From Gari tellinella (taxonomy: Eukaryota; Mollusca; Bivalvia; Cardiida; Psammobiidae), in NCBI GenBank assembly GCA_922989275.2, contig OV277872.1, forward strand, positions 29,156,119-29,220,118: a DNA stretch of 64,000 nucleotides, written 5' to 3'. The notes beneath the pieces are model-generated. The model saw nothing but the letters and a program-made list of their open reading frames with translations, was not told the DNA's origin and searched no databases. The translations under genes and the position numbers were made by a program. Positions within the stretch are counted from its first letter, which is position 1, and each line of letters begins with the position of its first letter. Shown piece by piece: positions 54,646 to 64,000 of the stretch.

Positions 54646-54896
54646 ACAGTGGAAAACACGTTATTCTTTCCCAATAAACGCGTTTACGTTAAAACTATTC
54701 TTTCTATTGCAAACAGTTTGGAGCCTGATCAGACGCTGGGTAAACCCGGCGTCTGATCAGGCTCCAAACTGTTTGACACTCAGATTAAAATAAATAGTGA
54801 GAAATATCAAAAAATTGTTATTTTCCACATTTAAGTGAAATGCGTTTGCGTTTCGTTTGCGTTTAAACGGGAAAGAATCAAGCCGCCTCTATACTG
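54646..54896 (-). mobile_element. family B element
   Basis: CAGTGGAAAACACGTTATTC left and ACCGCCTC-like right end ATACTG. The core arms both read GGAGCCTGATCAGACG, so they pair perfectly here. Confidence 0.87.
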
Positions 54897-55073
54897 TAAA
54901 CGCTATGCTATATAACAAAAGAGTACATAATATAGTTATGTCTGTTTGTAATTTTACATTATTTAAACGAATTCTAAAATAAATAGACAATCTATTATAG
55001 AAATTTTGTCTAATAACAAAGCAGCCTATATTTGCTTCCCTACATTCACGCTCAGATCAAAGCGAATAATATA

Positions 55074-55275
55074 CAGTTACACCTCTCTATTAAAACCACA
55101 AATTAGTGTTATTTATTATTAGTTAACGACAGGTGACTGCTTAAAACAAGGTGATAGTAAAACAGAAAATTCATTTAGGAACTTTCTGTTTTACTGTCAC
55201 CTTGCTTTAAGGTGTCACCTGTTTATACAATCAATTAACCTTCGTTTTATTGGGCGTAATAGAGAGGTTTTACTG
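55074..55275. mobile_element. family J element (TA target, class 2 hairpin)
   Basis: CAGTTACACCTCTCTATTA left and TAATAGAGAGGTTTTACTG right with TA on both sides. Core GACTGCTTAAAACAAGGTGA and complement. Confidence 0.87.
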
Positions 55276-55578
55276 TACCAACCTTTATATGTTCAGTATA
55301 TATAAACCCATCACTGAAAATTAATATCGTTTGCTTTTATCCAATCGCCACCATAGCACCCTCTGCTTTAATATGTTCCCTAAACTTTTAAAGTTTCAAA
55401 GTAAGATATAAAGCAGTTTGGTCGAGGAAATATCGACTCGAGTATCAAGCAATTTGTGTTACGCGGCGTTTGACAAAGATCGACAGTAGTGGTCTTTTAC
55501 AGTGAAAGGGTTAGAAACAAGCCTCTTATAAAGTCAAACAATGGTTATTATTTGAAACGTTCTATGCATCCAGACATA

Positions 55579-55824
55579 CAGTGGAGAAAACGTTATTCTT
55601 TCCCAATAAACGCGTTTACGCTAAAACTATTATTTGCAGTGCAAACAGTTTGGAGCCAGATCAGACGCCGGGTAACCCGGCGTCTAATCAGGCTCCAAAC
55701 TGTTTGCCACCAAGATAAAAATGAATTATCAGAATTGTCAAAAAGTTGTACTTTTCTACATTTTAGTGTTTTGCGTTTGCGTACGTTTGCGTTTAAACGG
55801 GAAAGAATAACAGATTCTCCACTG
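55579..55824 (-). mobile_element. family B element
   Basis: CAGTGGAGAAAACGTTATTC left and TAACAGATTCTCCACTG right: the two ends belong to two end subtypes. Confidence 0.92.
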
Positions 55825-55943
55825 TACATTATACTTAATTCGAAATGGGTCAATGTTAGTTTGCAATTCGTATCAAAACGTTTTTTATTGCAATTGCGGT
55901 ACATTGCTGCTATTTAAAACACTTTGTTTGAAAACAGCAGGTA

Positions 55944-56187
55944 CAGTGGAGAAGACGTTATTTTTTCCCAATATACGCGATTATGCTAAAACTATTATTT
56001 ACAGTGTAAACAGTTTAGATCCAGATCAAACGACGGGTTACCCGGCATCTGACCAGGCTTCAAACCTTTTGCCATTCAGAATAAAATGAGCATTCAAAAT
56101 TGTCAAAACGATAATGTGTTCTACCTTTTTTCAATGCATTTGCGTTTCGTTTGCATTAAACGGACAAGATTAACCTCTTCTCCACTG
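55944..56187 (-). mobile_element. family B element, diverged
   Basis: CAGTGGAGAAGACGTTATTT left, AACCTCTTCTCCACTG right; core GACGGGTTACCCGGCATC. Confidence 0.82.
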
Positions 56188-56279
56188 GGCCAAAACATAT
56201 CGAACGATAGCAATAGTAAAACGTGAACTCAAGCTTGCGATAAGCGACAATTAATGGGAGAAACATACCTGTACATGTA

Positions 56280-56525
56280 CAGTGGAGAATCTGTTATTCT
56301 TTCCCGTTTAAACGCAAACGTACGCAAACGCAAAGCGCTAAAACGTAGAAAAGAACAACCTTTGGACAATTCTGATATTTCATGTTTATCTTGGTGGCAA
56401 ACAGTTTGGAGCCTGATCAGACGCCGGGTTACCCGGCGTCTGATCTGGCTCCAAACTGTTTGTAAAAGAAAAAATAGTTTTAGCGTAAACGCGTTTATCG
56501 GGAAAGAATAACACATTCTCCACTG
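56280..56525 (+). mobile_element. family B element
   Basis: Full length, TA flanks. TGTAAAAGAAAAAATAG replaces the usual GCACTGCAAATAATAG after the core, as in the copy at 29950-30195. Confidence 0.92.
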
Positions 56526-56530
56526 TATAT

Positions 56531-56668
56531 ACAGTGCATGGAGAAGACGTTGTTCTTTCTAGTTTAAACACAAACGAAACGCATAAGTTTGCATTGCAAT
56601 ATAATGTACAAATGTCAATATTAAGAATTTATATCGATTTATTTCAATCTCAGTAGCAAACAGATACA
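56531..56668 (+). mobile_element. truncated family B element
   Basis: CAGTGCATGGAGAAGACGTT start; the core is reduced to GCAAACAGATACAGCAACAC. Confidence 0.6.
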
Positions 56669-56752
56669 GCAACACGGCGTCTGATACTTTTTTCTTTCGG
56701 AAAATAAATTGAAGGATCTAAAGGCGTTTAAATAGGGGGTGGGGTACATATA

Positions 56753-56999
56753 CAGTGGATAATCTGTTAATTCTTTCCCGTTTAAACGCAAACGTACGCA
56801 AACGCAAAGCACTAAAACGTAGAAAAGTACAACTTTTGGACAATTCTGATATTTCATGTTTATCATGGTGGCAAACAGTTTGGAGCCTGATCAGACGCCG
56901 GGTTACCCGGCGTCTGATCTGGCTCCAAACTGTTTGCACTGCAAATAATAGTTTTAGCATAAACGCGTTTATTGGGAAAGAATAACAGATTCTCCACTG
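56753..56999 (+). mobile_element. family B element
   Basis: CAGTGGATAATCTGTTAATTC left, intact hairpin, TA flanks. Confidence 0.9.
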
Positions 57000-57611
57000 T
57001 AAAGATATAAGCACACATAATTAACCCTGTTCAAATGGCCTAAATATACACTGTTTGCTATACTATTGTTAAAGTTGTCTAAGTGTATTACATGTATCAA
57101 CTGTTTGCATCAATTCTAACGTAATATAACTTTGCCCCAGAAACGAATCCGATGCATTTTGTCAAATAAAAAATGAGATAAATATGCTGAAAGTCGAGCC
57201 CTAACATTACCAAATGCTTCTCTTGGTCTATTTAATAGTAAAACAGTATCATTATAAAACAAAATGTTTCAACTAAGTTCTCCCATGTTACTCACGTTGT
57301 CCTTATTCAACTGAAATTATCATTTTTCTACCCACTAACTATCCCACTACGCTCTTGCCTACAAGGTTCTCGGGTTACCCAATATGTTATTTATTATCGA
57401 ATAAATTTCATAATACCAAATGACTTATATATATAACTGTCTCCATTCTACTCCTGTCACCAATTACCCAGTGATCTCATTTCATTAAATAAACTTTTTA
57501 ACCCACGCCAAATAAATTTACTAATGGTTCTTAAAGTTCCCGTGTACACTATAGGTATTCGCAACATGTAAAAACAGTAACCAATAGTTTCTCCAGCAGT
57601 TGGATTACATA

Positions 57612-57857
57612 CAGTGGAGAAAACGTTATTCTTTCCCAATAAACGCGTTTACACTAAAACTATTATTTGCAGTGCAAACAGTTTGGAGCCAGATCAGACG
57701 CCGGGTGACCCGGCGTCTGATCAGGCTCCAAACTGTTTGCCACCAAGATAAACATGAATTATCAGAATTGTCAAAAAGTTGTACTTTTCTACGTTTTAGT
57801 GTTTTGCGTTTGCGTACGTTTGCGTTTAAACGGGAAAGAATAACATATTCTCCACTG
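57612..57857 (-). mobile_element. family B element, unit 1
   Basis: CAGTGGAGAAAACGTTATTC to TAACATATTCTCCACTG; core loop GGGTGACCC. Confidence 0.92.
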
Positions 57858-58290
57858 TAAATATGCTGAAAGTCGAGCCCTTACATTACCAAATGTTTCT
57901 CTTGGTCTATTTAATAGTAAAACAGTATCATTATAAAACAAACTGTTTCAACTAAGTTCTCCCATGTTACTCACGTTGTCCTTATTCAACTGAAATTATC
58001 ATTTTTCTACCCACTAACTATCCCACTACGCTCTTGCCTACAAGGTACTCGGGTTACCCAATATGTTATTTATTATCGAATAAATTTCATAATACCAAAT
58101 AACTTATATATAACTGTCTCCATTCTATACTCCTGTCACCAATTACCCTGTGATCTCGTTCCATTAAATAAACTTTTTAACCCACGCCAAATAAATTTAC
58201 TAATGGTTCTTAAAGTTCCCGTGTACACTATAGGTGTTCGCAACATGTAAAAACAGTAACCAATAGTTTCTCCAGCAGTTGGATTACATA

Positions 58291-58536
58291 CAGTGGAGAA
58301 AACGTTATTCTTTCCCAATAAACGCGTTTACGCTAAAACTATTATTTGCAGTGCAAACAGTTTGGAGCCAGATCAGACGCCGGGTAACCCGGCGTCTGAC
58401 CAGGCTCCAAACTGTTTGCCACCAAGATAAACATGAATTTTCAGAATTGTCAAAAAGTTGTACTTTTCTACGTTTTAGTGTTTTGCGTTTGCGTACGTTT
58501 GCGTTTAAACGGGAAAGAATAACAGACTATCCACTG
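58291..58536 (-). mobile_element. family B element, unit 2
   Basis: Same copy as unit 1 by duplication; right end AACAGACTATCCACTG, loop GGGTAACCC. Confidence 0.92.
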
Positions 58537-58786
58537 TATGTATACCCCAATCCCCTTGACCTCCCTCACCCAATACGCCCGAAAATAATATTTTCAACCC
58601 ACGCTATTTTCTTTCCATGACTCTTTTATTCTGTTAAAGTATAAATTGTGTGCTTTTGTATTAAATTTGCTACCATGGTAACGAATCCCTAAACTGTGGC
58701 ACCTTTCTTGTGCGATACCATTCTACCATTCTGACTTTTGTTAACCAGTTCAGACGCCGATTAACGTGGACTTTTATTTTTGCAGG

Positions 58787-59036
58787 GCTGCCATTTCTCC
58801 GGATTTTTCCGAAATCTTCCGATTTTTATTCCAACAGATGAAGCTAAAAAAAAGGCTGAAGGTAAAGCAGAATGCGCCTTAAGGAATTTGGGTGCATTCT
58901 GCTATACTTTCAACATGCTTTAAGCAATACGTGTCTTAAAAACTAGAAACAGACTATGGGTTAAAGGTATAATCAGGAAAATCGGGCTTGAAAAATTGGA
59001 ATATTAGGATTTTTTTTATCAACTTATGGAAGGCCT
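58787..59036. mobile_element. family H element with a family D-like core
   Basis: CAGGGCTGCCATTTCTCCGG left. The right end is eroded (TCAACTTATGGAAGGCCTG). Class 2 hairpin with CGCCTTAAGGAATTTGG centre. Confidence 0.6.
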
Positions 59037-59165
59037 GGCGGAGTCTGCTTGGAATCCTGTTTGACACTCGTTTCGATTTTTATTAGTCATACTTCCTTAA
59101 ATTTAAATTCGAAAATATATTGCAGGCAGACGACAATATGACTGTGAAGGGGTAAACCACCTCGA

Positions 59166-59419
59166 TTAACCCTTTCCCCCCATAGAAGCGCCTTTTAGCG
59201 GATATGATTTATTCCTCCGCTGAAGAAAATAGTTCCAATTTAATCAGCCATGAATATATAGTATAGGGAATATTTTCTATATTTTAGCACATGGAAGCTT
59301 AAAGCTGGCTGAAAGTAAAGCAGAATGCGCCTTAAAGGCGCATTCTGCTTTACTTTCAACCTGCTTTAAGTGGTCAACTATCTTCAATACTAGAAATAGG
59401 CTATCAGGTAAAGGGTTAA
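59166..59419. mobile_element. family D element
   Basis: TTAACCCTTTCCCCCCATAG to ATCAGGTAAAGGGTTAA; class 2 hairpin GCGCCTTAAAGGCGC. Confidence 0.82.
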
Positions 59420-59627
59420 TGGATGAAAAGAGTTAAAACACTTCAATTTCTTTCTTAGAGTACAAACGTGGTATGTGGGAACATGTACCCCTTGCACAAT
59501 ATTGCACGCACGTTACGACCGCGTGTCAAACACTGTATATAGATACAAGGTCCGTATAGGAATGAGCATGCAGTGATCAAGTATGCTACGCCTTTAACTT
59601 CATATTTCTCACATAGCTCAACAAATC

Positions 59628-59865
59628 ACTCCAACACATCACCCCGTCAATACGCCTTTTGACGCCCCTACTCTATTTATTCACTGCAGAAAATAGTTTC
59701 AATTTATACAGTAATGGATATAATATAACTCATAATAGTGTCTATATCCTAACATATGGTATCTTAAAGCTGGCTGAAAGTAGAGAAGGGCACGCCTAAA
59801 TGTGTATTTTGCTTTAATTTCAATCGTCTTTAAGTGGTCACCTGTCTTAAAAACATGCAGACGGC
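59628..59865. mobile_element. decayed family D element
   Basis: CACATCACCCCGTCAATACG start; AGCTGGCTGAAAGTAGAG hairpin remnant. Confidence 0.6.
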
Positions 59866-59871
59866 AGTTTT

Positions 59872-60118
59872 GAGTGGAGAAAACGTTATTCTTTCCCATT
59901 TCAACGCAAACGAAACGCATACGCATGGAAATAAAATCTAGAAAATGACAGCTTTTTGATAAATCTGACCATTCAATATAATATGAGTGGCAATCATTTT
60001 GGAGCCTGATCAGACGCCGGGTAACCCGGCGTCTGATCTGGCTCCAAATTGTTTGCAACGGAAATAATAGATTTAACGTAAACGCGTTCATTTGGGAAAG
60101 AATAACGTTTTTCCACTG
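59872..60118 (+). mobile_element. family B element
   Basis: GAGTGGAGAAAACGTTATTC to AATAACGTTTTTCCACTG; core GACGCCGGGTAACCCGGCGTC. Confidence 0.87.
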
Positions 60119-60181
60119 TATGAGGTAATGGAGTAAAACATTCACATGTAAATATAAAAGGTATAACTGCATGGTTGATTT

Positions 60182-60389
60182 ACGGTGCATCGATGCAATG
60201 CAATAACATGTAAAATAGACAACTTTTTGAAAATCCTACCTCTTTATTTAAATCGTAGTGGCAAACAGATTGGAGACTGATTAGATGCCGGGTTACCCGG
60301 TGTCTGATCTGGCTCCAAACGGTTTGCAATGGAAATAATAGTTTTAGCGTAAACGCATTTATTTAGAACGAATAATGTATTCTCCTCTT
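60182..60389 (+). mobile_element. family B element, left end eroded
   Basis: Core GATGCCGGGTTACCCGGTGTC, then TTTTAGCGTAAACGC and ATGTATTCTCCTC. Confidence 0.7.
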
Positions 60390-60394
60390 TAATA

Positions 60395-60510
60395 GGTTAA
60401 GAGAAGTGACTACTAAATGCAGGAAAGAAATAATGCAGAAAGCCGCTTTAGAAGCCTTCTGCATTATTGTTTTACCCTTCACTTAACAACCATGTGTATT
60501 AAGTACTACA
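60395..60510. repeat. class 2 hairpin, J-like
   Basis: AGTGACTACTAAATGCAGGA and AATGCAGAAAGCCGC..GCCTTCTGCATT pair. Confidence 0.6.
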
Positions 60511-60540
60511 CATAAATATTCTATAAAGTGGTCACTAAAT

Positions 60541-60788
60541 ATGGTGGGAGACACGGCATTCCTTTCCAATAAACCCGTTTAGATTAAAACAATTACATGT
60601 ATGTCAATTGAAAATATTTAGGAGCCAGATTATATGCCATGTAACCCGGCGGTAGGTCATGCTCCGAACTGTTTGCAACTCAGTAAAACGAATCATTAAA
60701 TATCTGAAAATGACACTTTCTACATTTCATTACAATGTTATGCATTTCTTTTGCGTTTAAACGGGAAAGAATAACGCATTCCCCACTG
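60541..60788 (-). mobile_element. family B element, diverged
   Basis: GGTGGGAGACACGGCATTCC left and AACGCATTCCCCACTG right. Confidence 0.75.
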
Positions 60789-60792
60789 TATA

Positions 60793-61034
60793 CAGAAAAG
60801 AATACGTTATTCTTTTACCGGTTAAACGAAACGCAAATGCATTGTAATAAAATGAAGAAAATGACAACTTTTCGCCAATTCTGAATGTTGATTTTAATCT
60901 TGACGTCAAACAGTTTGAATCCTGATCAGACGCCGGGTAACCCGGCGTTTGATATGGCTCGAAACTGTTTGCAAAGGAAATAATTGTTTTAGCGTAAACG
61001 CGTTTATTGGGAAAGAATAAAGTTTTCTCCACTG
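60793..61034 (+). mobile_element. family B element abutting the previous one
   Basis: CAGAAAAGAATACGTTATTC left, AAAGTTTTCTCCACTG right. Only TATA separates it from the copy at 60541-60788. Confidence 0.82.
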
Positions 61035-61452
61035 TAATTGTTACAAAGTCGTCACGGCACATGGTCGTGTAATTACATGTATACTTCTGTGCCCAATGTT
61101 AGATAGGGAATTCCCCAGTTGGAAATTGTCCAGCTAAGTGCATTATAAGCAATTAATACATGCAACACTCGGAACATTTGACAATTTGACGGTTAAGCTG
61201 TTTCTTCATTATAATAACCTGCGTTATGCAGTATTGCTTAAAGGTTAATCAAAGCATTAGCTTAACTTGTGTAATTCTAAAACATGGATTTCAATAAATA
61301 TATATAACTGATTATTTCATCACACAATTAATGTCCTGATTGCCTAAAGAGGTTAATACCGAGCCAAACTTAAGATTATCGGGTTTCTGCATTGTTTTGT
61401 TTCACTTTGAAACATCTGTAGAAATCTCCACACTAGTTCAATCAATGATGGC
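61035..61452. other. unique-looking DNA, nothing recognised
   Basis: No repeats or exons were seen. Confidence 0.4.
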
Positions 61453-62504
61453 TTAAGGTGGTTCGACAGCGGGCGGCCCGCATCTCGAGTTCCGGAAATG
61501 CTGATGACTTTCACCTGATCTTTGCGGCACGTGCTTATAGTAGAAAATTTAGATAAAGAAAAGTTTGATCTGCTTCAGTGTCTTCTCTGTTAGCTCAGTT
61601 GGTACGGTGATTGACTTGCAATCCAAAGGTTCTAGGTTCGATTCCCACTCGCTTCAAAACTTTTTTTTAATAAATTATCCGATTTTAGTGACTAGTCAAT
61701 TCATAACGCGGTGATCAAAGGACAGGCTATGTTTAGTCACGTAATAATGATTAATATCAGATGCAAGTATAGTCAAGTGACAGCTAAATTTGTGAGGATT
61801 TATAGCCTATATGACAGATGGCAGCTTAACACAGGACAAAAGTAATGCTAAAAGATAGATCCTAAAGGAGCTTTTATGCATTACTTTTTTATGCATTAAG
61901 CAGTCACACGCCTTTAAATATCTACAGGCTATCGTATTCAATGGTTCCTAATTACAGGTTAGACTTATGGTATTATTTAGAGCTGACGGCATTTTAAAGT
62001 TGAACTCAAGGGAAGTTACTCGTTTTGTGTAAACATTTTGTCAGAATTTCAGGAAATCATGTATAAAATGTAAATTCTACTGTAGATTATCATTAAATTT
62101 TTGTGACTAGTAGAATTAAGTTATATCTAACTAATAAGAGTAAAATTAGTGTATGTTAAACAGCTAGATTTTTTTGTAATTTGACTTTTTCAGAATTTGA
62201 CTTTTTTAAAACATTGATATTTCCAGAAAATATGTCATAAAATACTTTTGTTTGCACAATATCTTAGAGTCTACGTACTGTTTACTTGAATTTACAGAAA
62301 TTATTGAGTTATATCATTTTATAAAGAAAATATTCCTGTTTATTAAAAAAGGAGCTTTTTTCGACAAAAGGTCCTGTCAGAAAAAAACGGCACTGTAATT
62401 TTTTTTATTTTAACGAGTTTTCACTCTCCATATGGTATATTTCAATTTAATCAATGTTTCAAAGAATTCTGACACAGAATAAGCTGACACGCGAACCACC
62501 TTAA
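61453..62504. mobile_element. element M: TTAA target, TTAAGGTGGTTCG ends, carries a tRNA-like promoter region
   Basis: TTAAGGTGGTTCG at 61453 and its complement CGAACCACCTTAA ending at 62504. About 1.05 kb, no open frame of note. A tRNA-like segment lies 130 bases inside the left end. Confidence 0.65.
61587..61668 (+). repeat. tRNA-like segment with A box, B box and T-run
   Basis: TTAGCTCAGTTGG (61590-61602) is a perfect A box, GGTTCGATTCC (61635-61645) a perfect B box, and a run of T follows at 61661-61668 as a pol III terminator would. The acceptor stem does not close, and the anticodon arm is irregular, so it is a SINE head or pseudogene. Confidence 0.6.
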
Positions 62505-63171
62505 AACAACTTCGACGTCACATAAGTGCAGTAAACGCAACTAGTATGGCCACTAAACTGAAGATTAATTAGATTTAAGGGCAACTCACATTTTAAAGCA
62601 AGATAAAGTAAAGCAGAAAGCTGCTAAATTCTTTTTTGCTTTTAGCCGACATTTGCCTTCAACACGAACATTTACCTCATTAAACGATGGTAAATTAGGG
62701 GTTTTATTGTATTGTAGAGTACATATCTATATATAATACAAATGTATAGATATGGGTCAAGTTTAGCTTAATGGCCAAGCCTTCTCTATAGGGTATAGAA
62801 CAGCAACATTTGCCAAATTCTTACCCCTTAACTGCTATAACGTCATCAAATTTAAACACATGTTGTCTGCTTCCATTTCTCAAATTTAAAATTTAGGTCT
62901 TTTGACTTAAGAAATATCGAAATGAATGTCAAACAGTCTGGATCCGGATGAAACGCCGCGTTCCGCGGCGTCTGATCAGCATCCAAACTATTGCTAATGG
63001 ACTCGGGGTAAGGCAGCGAAACGGATAGCTAGATTTGGTTTTTAAAATCTTCACTACCTTAACCCCTAGTGTACTTGTTTTTGCCGACAGTGCAGCCCCT
63101 AATCAGACGCCGAGTATACATGTATGCAACTACGTGATATCTGATATGGATCTAAATTCGAGTTGCGCTTA
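62505..63171. mobile_element. decayed family J and F pieces
   Basis: TTTTAAAGCAAGATAAAGTAAAGCAG (class 2, at about 62592) and CAAACAGTCTGGATCCGGATG..GATCAGCATCCAAAC (class 1, 62932-62990) are recognisable. Confidence 0.5.
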
Positions 63172-63417
63172 CAGTGTAGAAAACGTTATTCTTTCCCAAT
63201 AAACGCGTTTACGCTAAAACTGTTATTTGCAGTGCAAACAGTTTGGAGCCAGATCAGACGCCGGGTAACCCGGCGTCTGATCAGGCTCCATACTGTTTGC
63301 CACCAAGATAAACATGAATTATCAGATGTGTCCAAAAAGTGTATTTTTCTACGTTTTAGTGTTTTGCGTTTGCGTACGTTTGCGTTTAAACGGGAAAGAA
63401 TAATGTTTTCTCCACTG
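63172..63417 (-). mobile_element. family B element
   Basis: CAGTGTAGAAAACGTTATTC to AATGTTTTCTCCACTG with TA flanks. Confidence 0.91.
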
Positions 63418-63566
63418 TACATGTAGTCTGATAAGGATTAAAATAGATTAACTCTTTTTTCTATCTTAATACCTTCTTCTTTGAAATAGTACATGAAGTT
63501 TACAAATTGATTCAAATTAAGACATAATATGTCTTTCAATATTGATACAACCTAAACATGAGTTTT

Positions 63567-63953
63567 AAAACCTTTTAGATCCAGATCAGACGTCGAGTTT
63601 ACTAAATATCTGATATTGATCAAGTCCTCTGGTAAGTGGTTAAGCAATGATCATAAACTATTTTCCAATCAGTTTGACATAAGACTTAACGAAGCTTAGC
63701 GATTTGAAAATCATTTTAAACAGATATTGCAATTAAACATTGACCTTCTGTACATTGTGACAATGAGGTAAATTATCAATTGTTACGTATTTGAATCAAT
63801 ATGTAGATTTTTGGAGGCTAACGGCCGTTTTATTGCCAGTTTTATTATTGATAACCTTTCGTCTGATAGCCTAAATACTAAAATTTGCAAACAGTTTGGA
63901 CCCAGAGCAGGCGCCGCGAAACGCGATGTCTGATCAGGATCCAAACTGTTTGG
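63567..63953. repeat. two class 1 hairpins (63567-63625 and 63893-63953), F-like
   Basis: The first is strongly decayed. The second reads GCAAACAGTTTGGACCCAGA..CAGGATCCAAACTGTTTGGC. The remaining DNA to the window end shows nothing else. Confidence 0.55.
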
Positions 63954-64000
63954 CACCAATGCTGATATTTCTTAAACTTAAAAGTGTTAAAAAATAAATG

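Larger units (their letters stand above)
57181..58538 (+). repeat. tandem duplication, 679-base period, each unit ending in a family B element
   Basis: AATATGCTGAAAGTCGAGCC starts at 57181 and again at 57860. The two units differ at only a few positions. Each contains about 430 bases of anonymous DNA and one full B copy. Confidence 0.9.

Noticed and set aside
61587..61668. Functional tRNA gene
   Set aside because: A and B boxes are perfect, but the acceptor stem does not pair and the anticodon arm is irregular. Called tRNA-like only.
7802..63417. Recurring open frames of the type VWSQIRRRVTRRLIRLQTVC on both strands
   Set aside because: They are translations of the family B hairpin. The near-palindrome gives an almost identical frame on each strand, and copies are broken by the same ends. 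They are not proteins.
245..63953. CRISPR-like array of regularly spaced repeats
   Set aside because: Repeats are dispersed transposons with variable spacing in a eukaryotic genome; no array structure exists.

Overview
This looks like a piece of an animal nuclear genome: AT-rich, introns with GT-AG boundaries, no operons, and nearly all non-exonic DNA made of short non-autonomous transposons and palindromes. The one recognisable gene is metazoan. The repeat style (dense nested MITEs, tRNA-derived SINE heads) suggests a mollusc, perhaps a bivalve; that is an inference from style, not from a species-specific sequence.

Region 1 (about 6.4-16.6 kb) carries the 3' part of a + strand gene of the ZNF395/ZNF704/SLC2A4RG (Glut4EF) transcription-factor family. 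Six exons (6432-6589, 8994-9232, 12857-12957, 13830-14025, 14441-14584, 15592-15822) splice with matching phases into 355 codons plus a stop. The protein runs through an acidic segment, a Ser-rich linker, one C2H2 finger, an acidic patch and a C-terminal C-clamp. The 5' exons were not found and probably lie upstream. The introns are full of repeats. One repeat lies 7 bases past a splice donor, and another is part of a local duplication that makes a candidate 27-nt in-frame microexon (14741-14767).

Region 2 (about 18-64 kb) has no protein-coding gene that I can recognise. It is a nested mosaic of inverted-repeat elements. I use private labels. A: CAGGGCTCCAGATAAG ends, mostly 6-bp target duplication. 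B: CAGTGGAGAA ends, TA target. C: TTAA target, CCCTTTGAACCC end. D: TTAA target, CCCATTACCCCATAG ends. E: GGGCCCGTTTCATAAAAC ends. F: TTAA-like target, CCCTTTCACTG ends. G: TA target, CAGYGCTCCCTC-like ends. H: CAGGGCTG ends, 6-bp target duplication. I: CCCGGCTGTACTTTTTCC ends. J: TA target, CAGTAAAACCTCTCTATTA ends. K: TGTTGAGCCGAATTC ends, 6-bp target duplication. L, M and N are single or rare elements. There are also a hAT-like element with an 8-bp target duplication (32406-33316), a decayed LINE reverse-transcriptase tail (51148-51460, minus), several tRNA-derived SINE-like pieces, a minisatellite and simple repeats.

The most striking pattern is modular. Three classes of long internal hairpin recur inside families whose outer ends and target preferences differ. 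Class 1 (CAAACAGT...CCWGATCAGA) is in B, C, F, G and as solo copies. Class 2 (GCAGGnTGAAAGTAAAGCAGAA) is in D, H and J. Class 3 (GAATCGTCT/AGACGATTC) is in A and E. Elements also insert repeatedly into TTAA sites inside these hairpins. Family A is seen only at 3-29 kb and F only at 31-63 kb, while B is densest at 51-63 kb.
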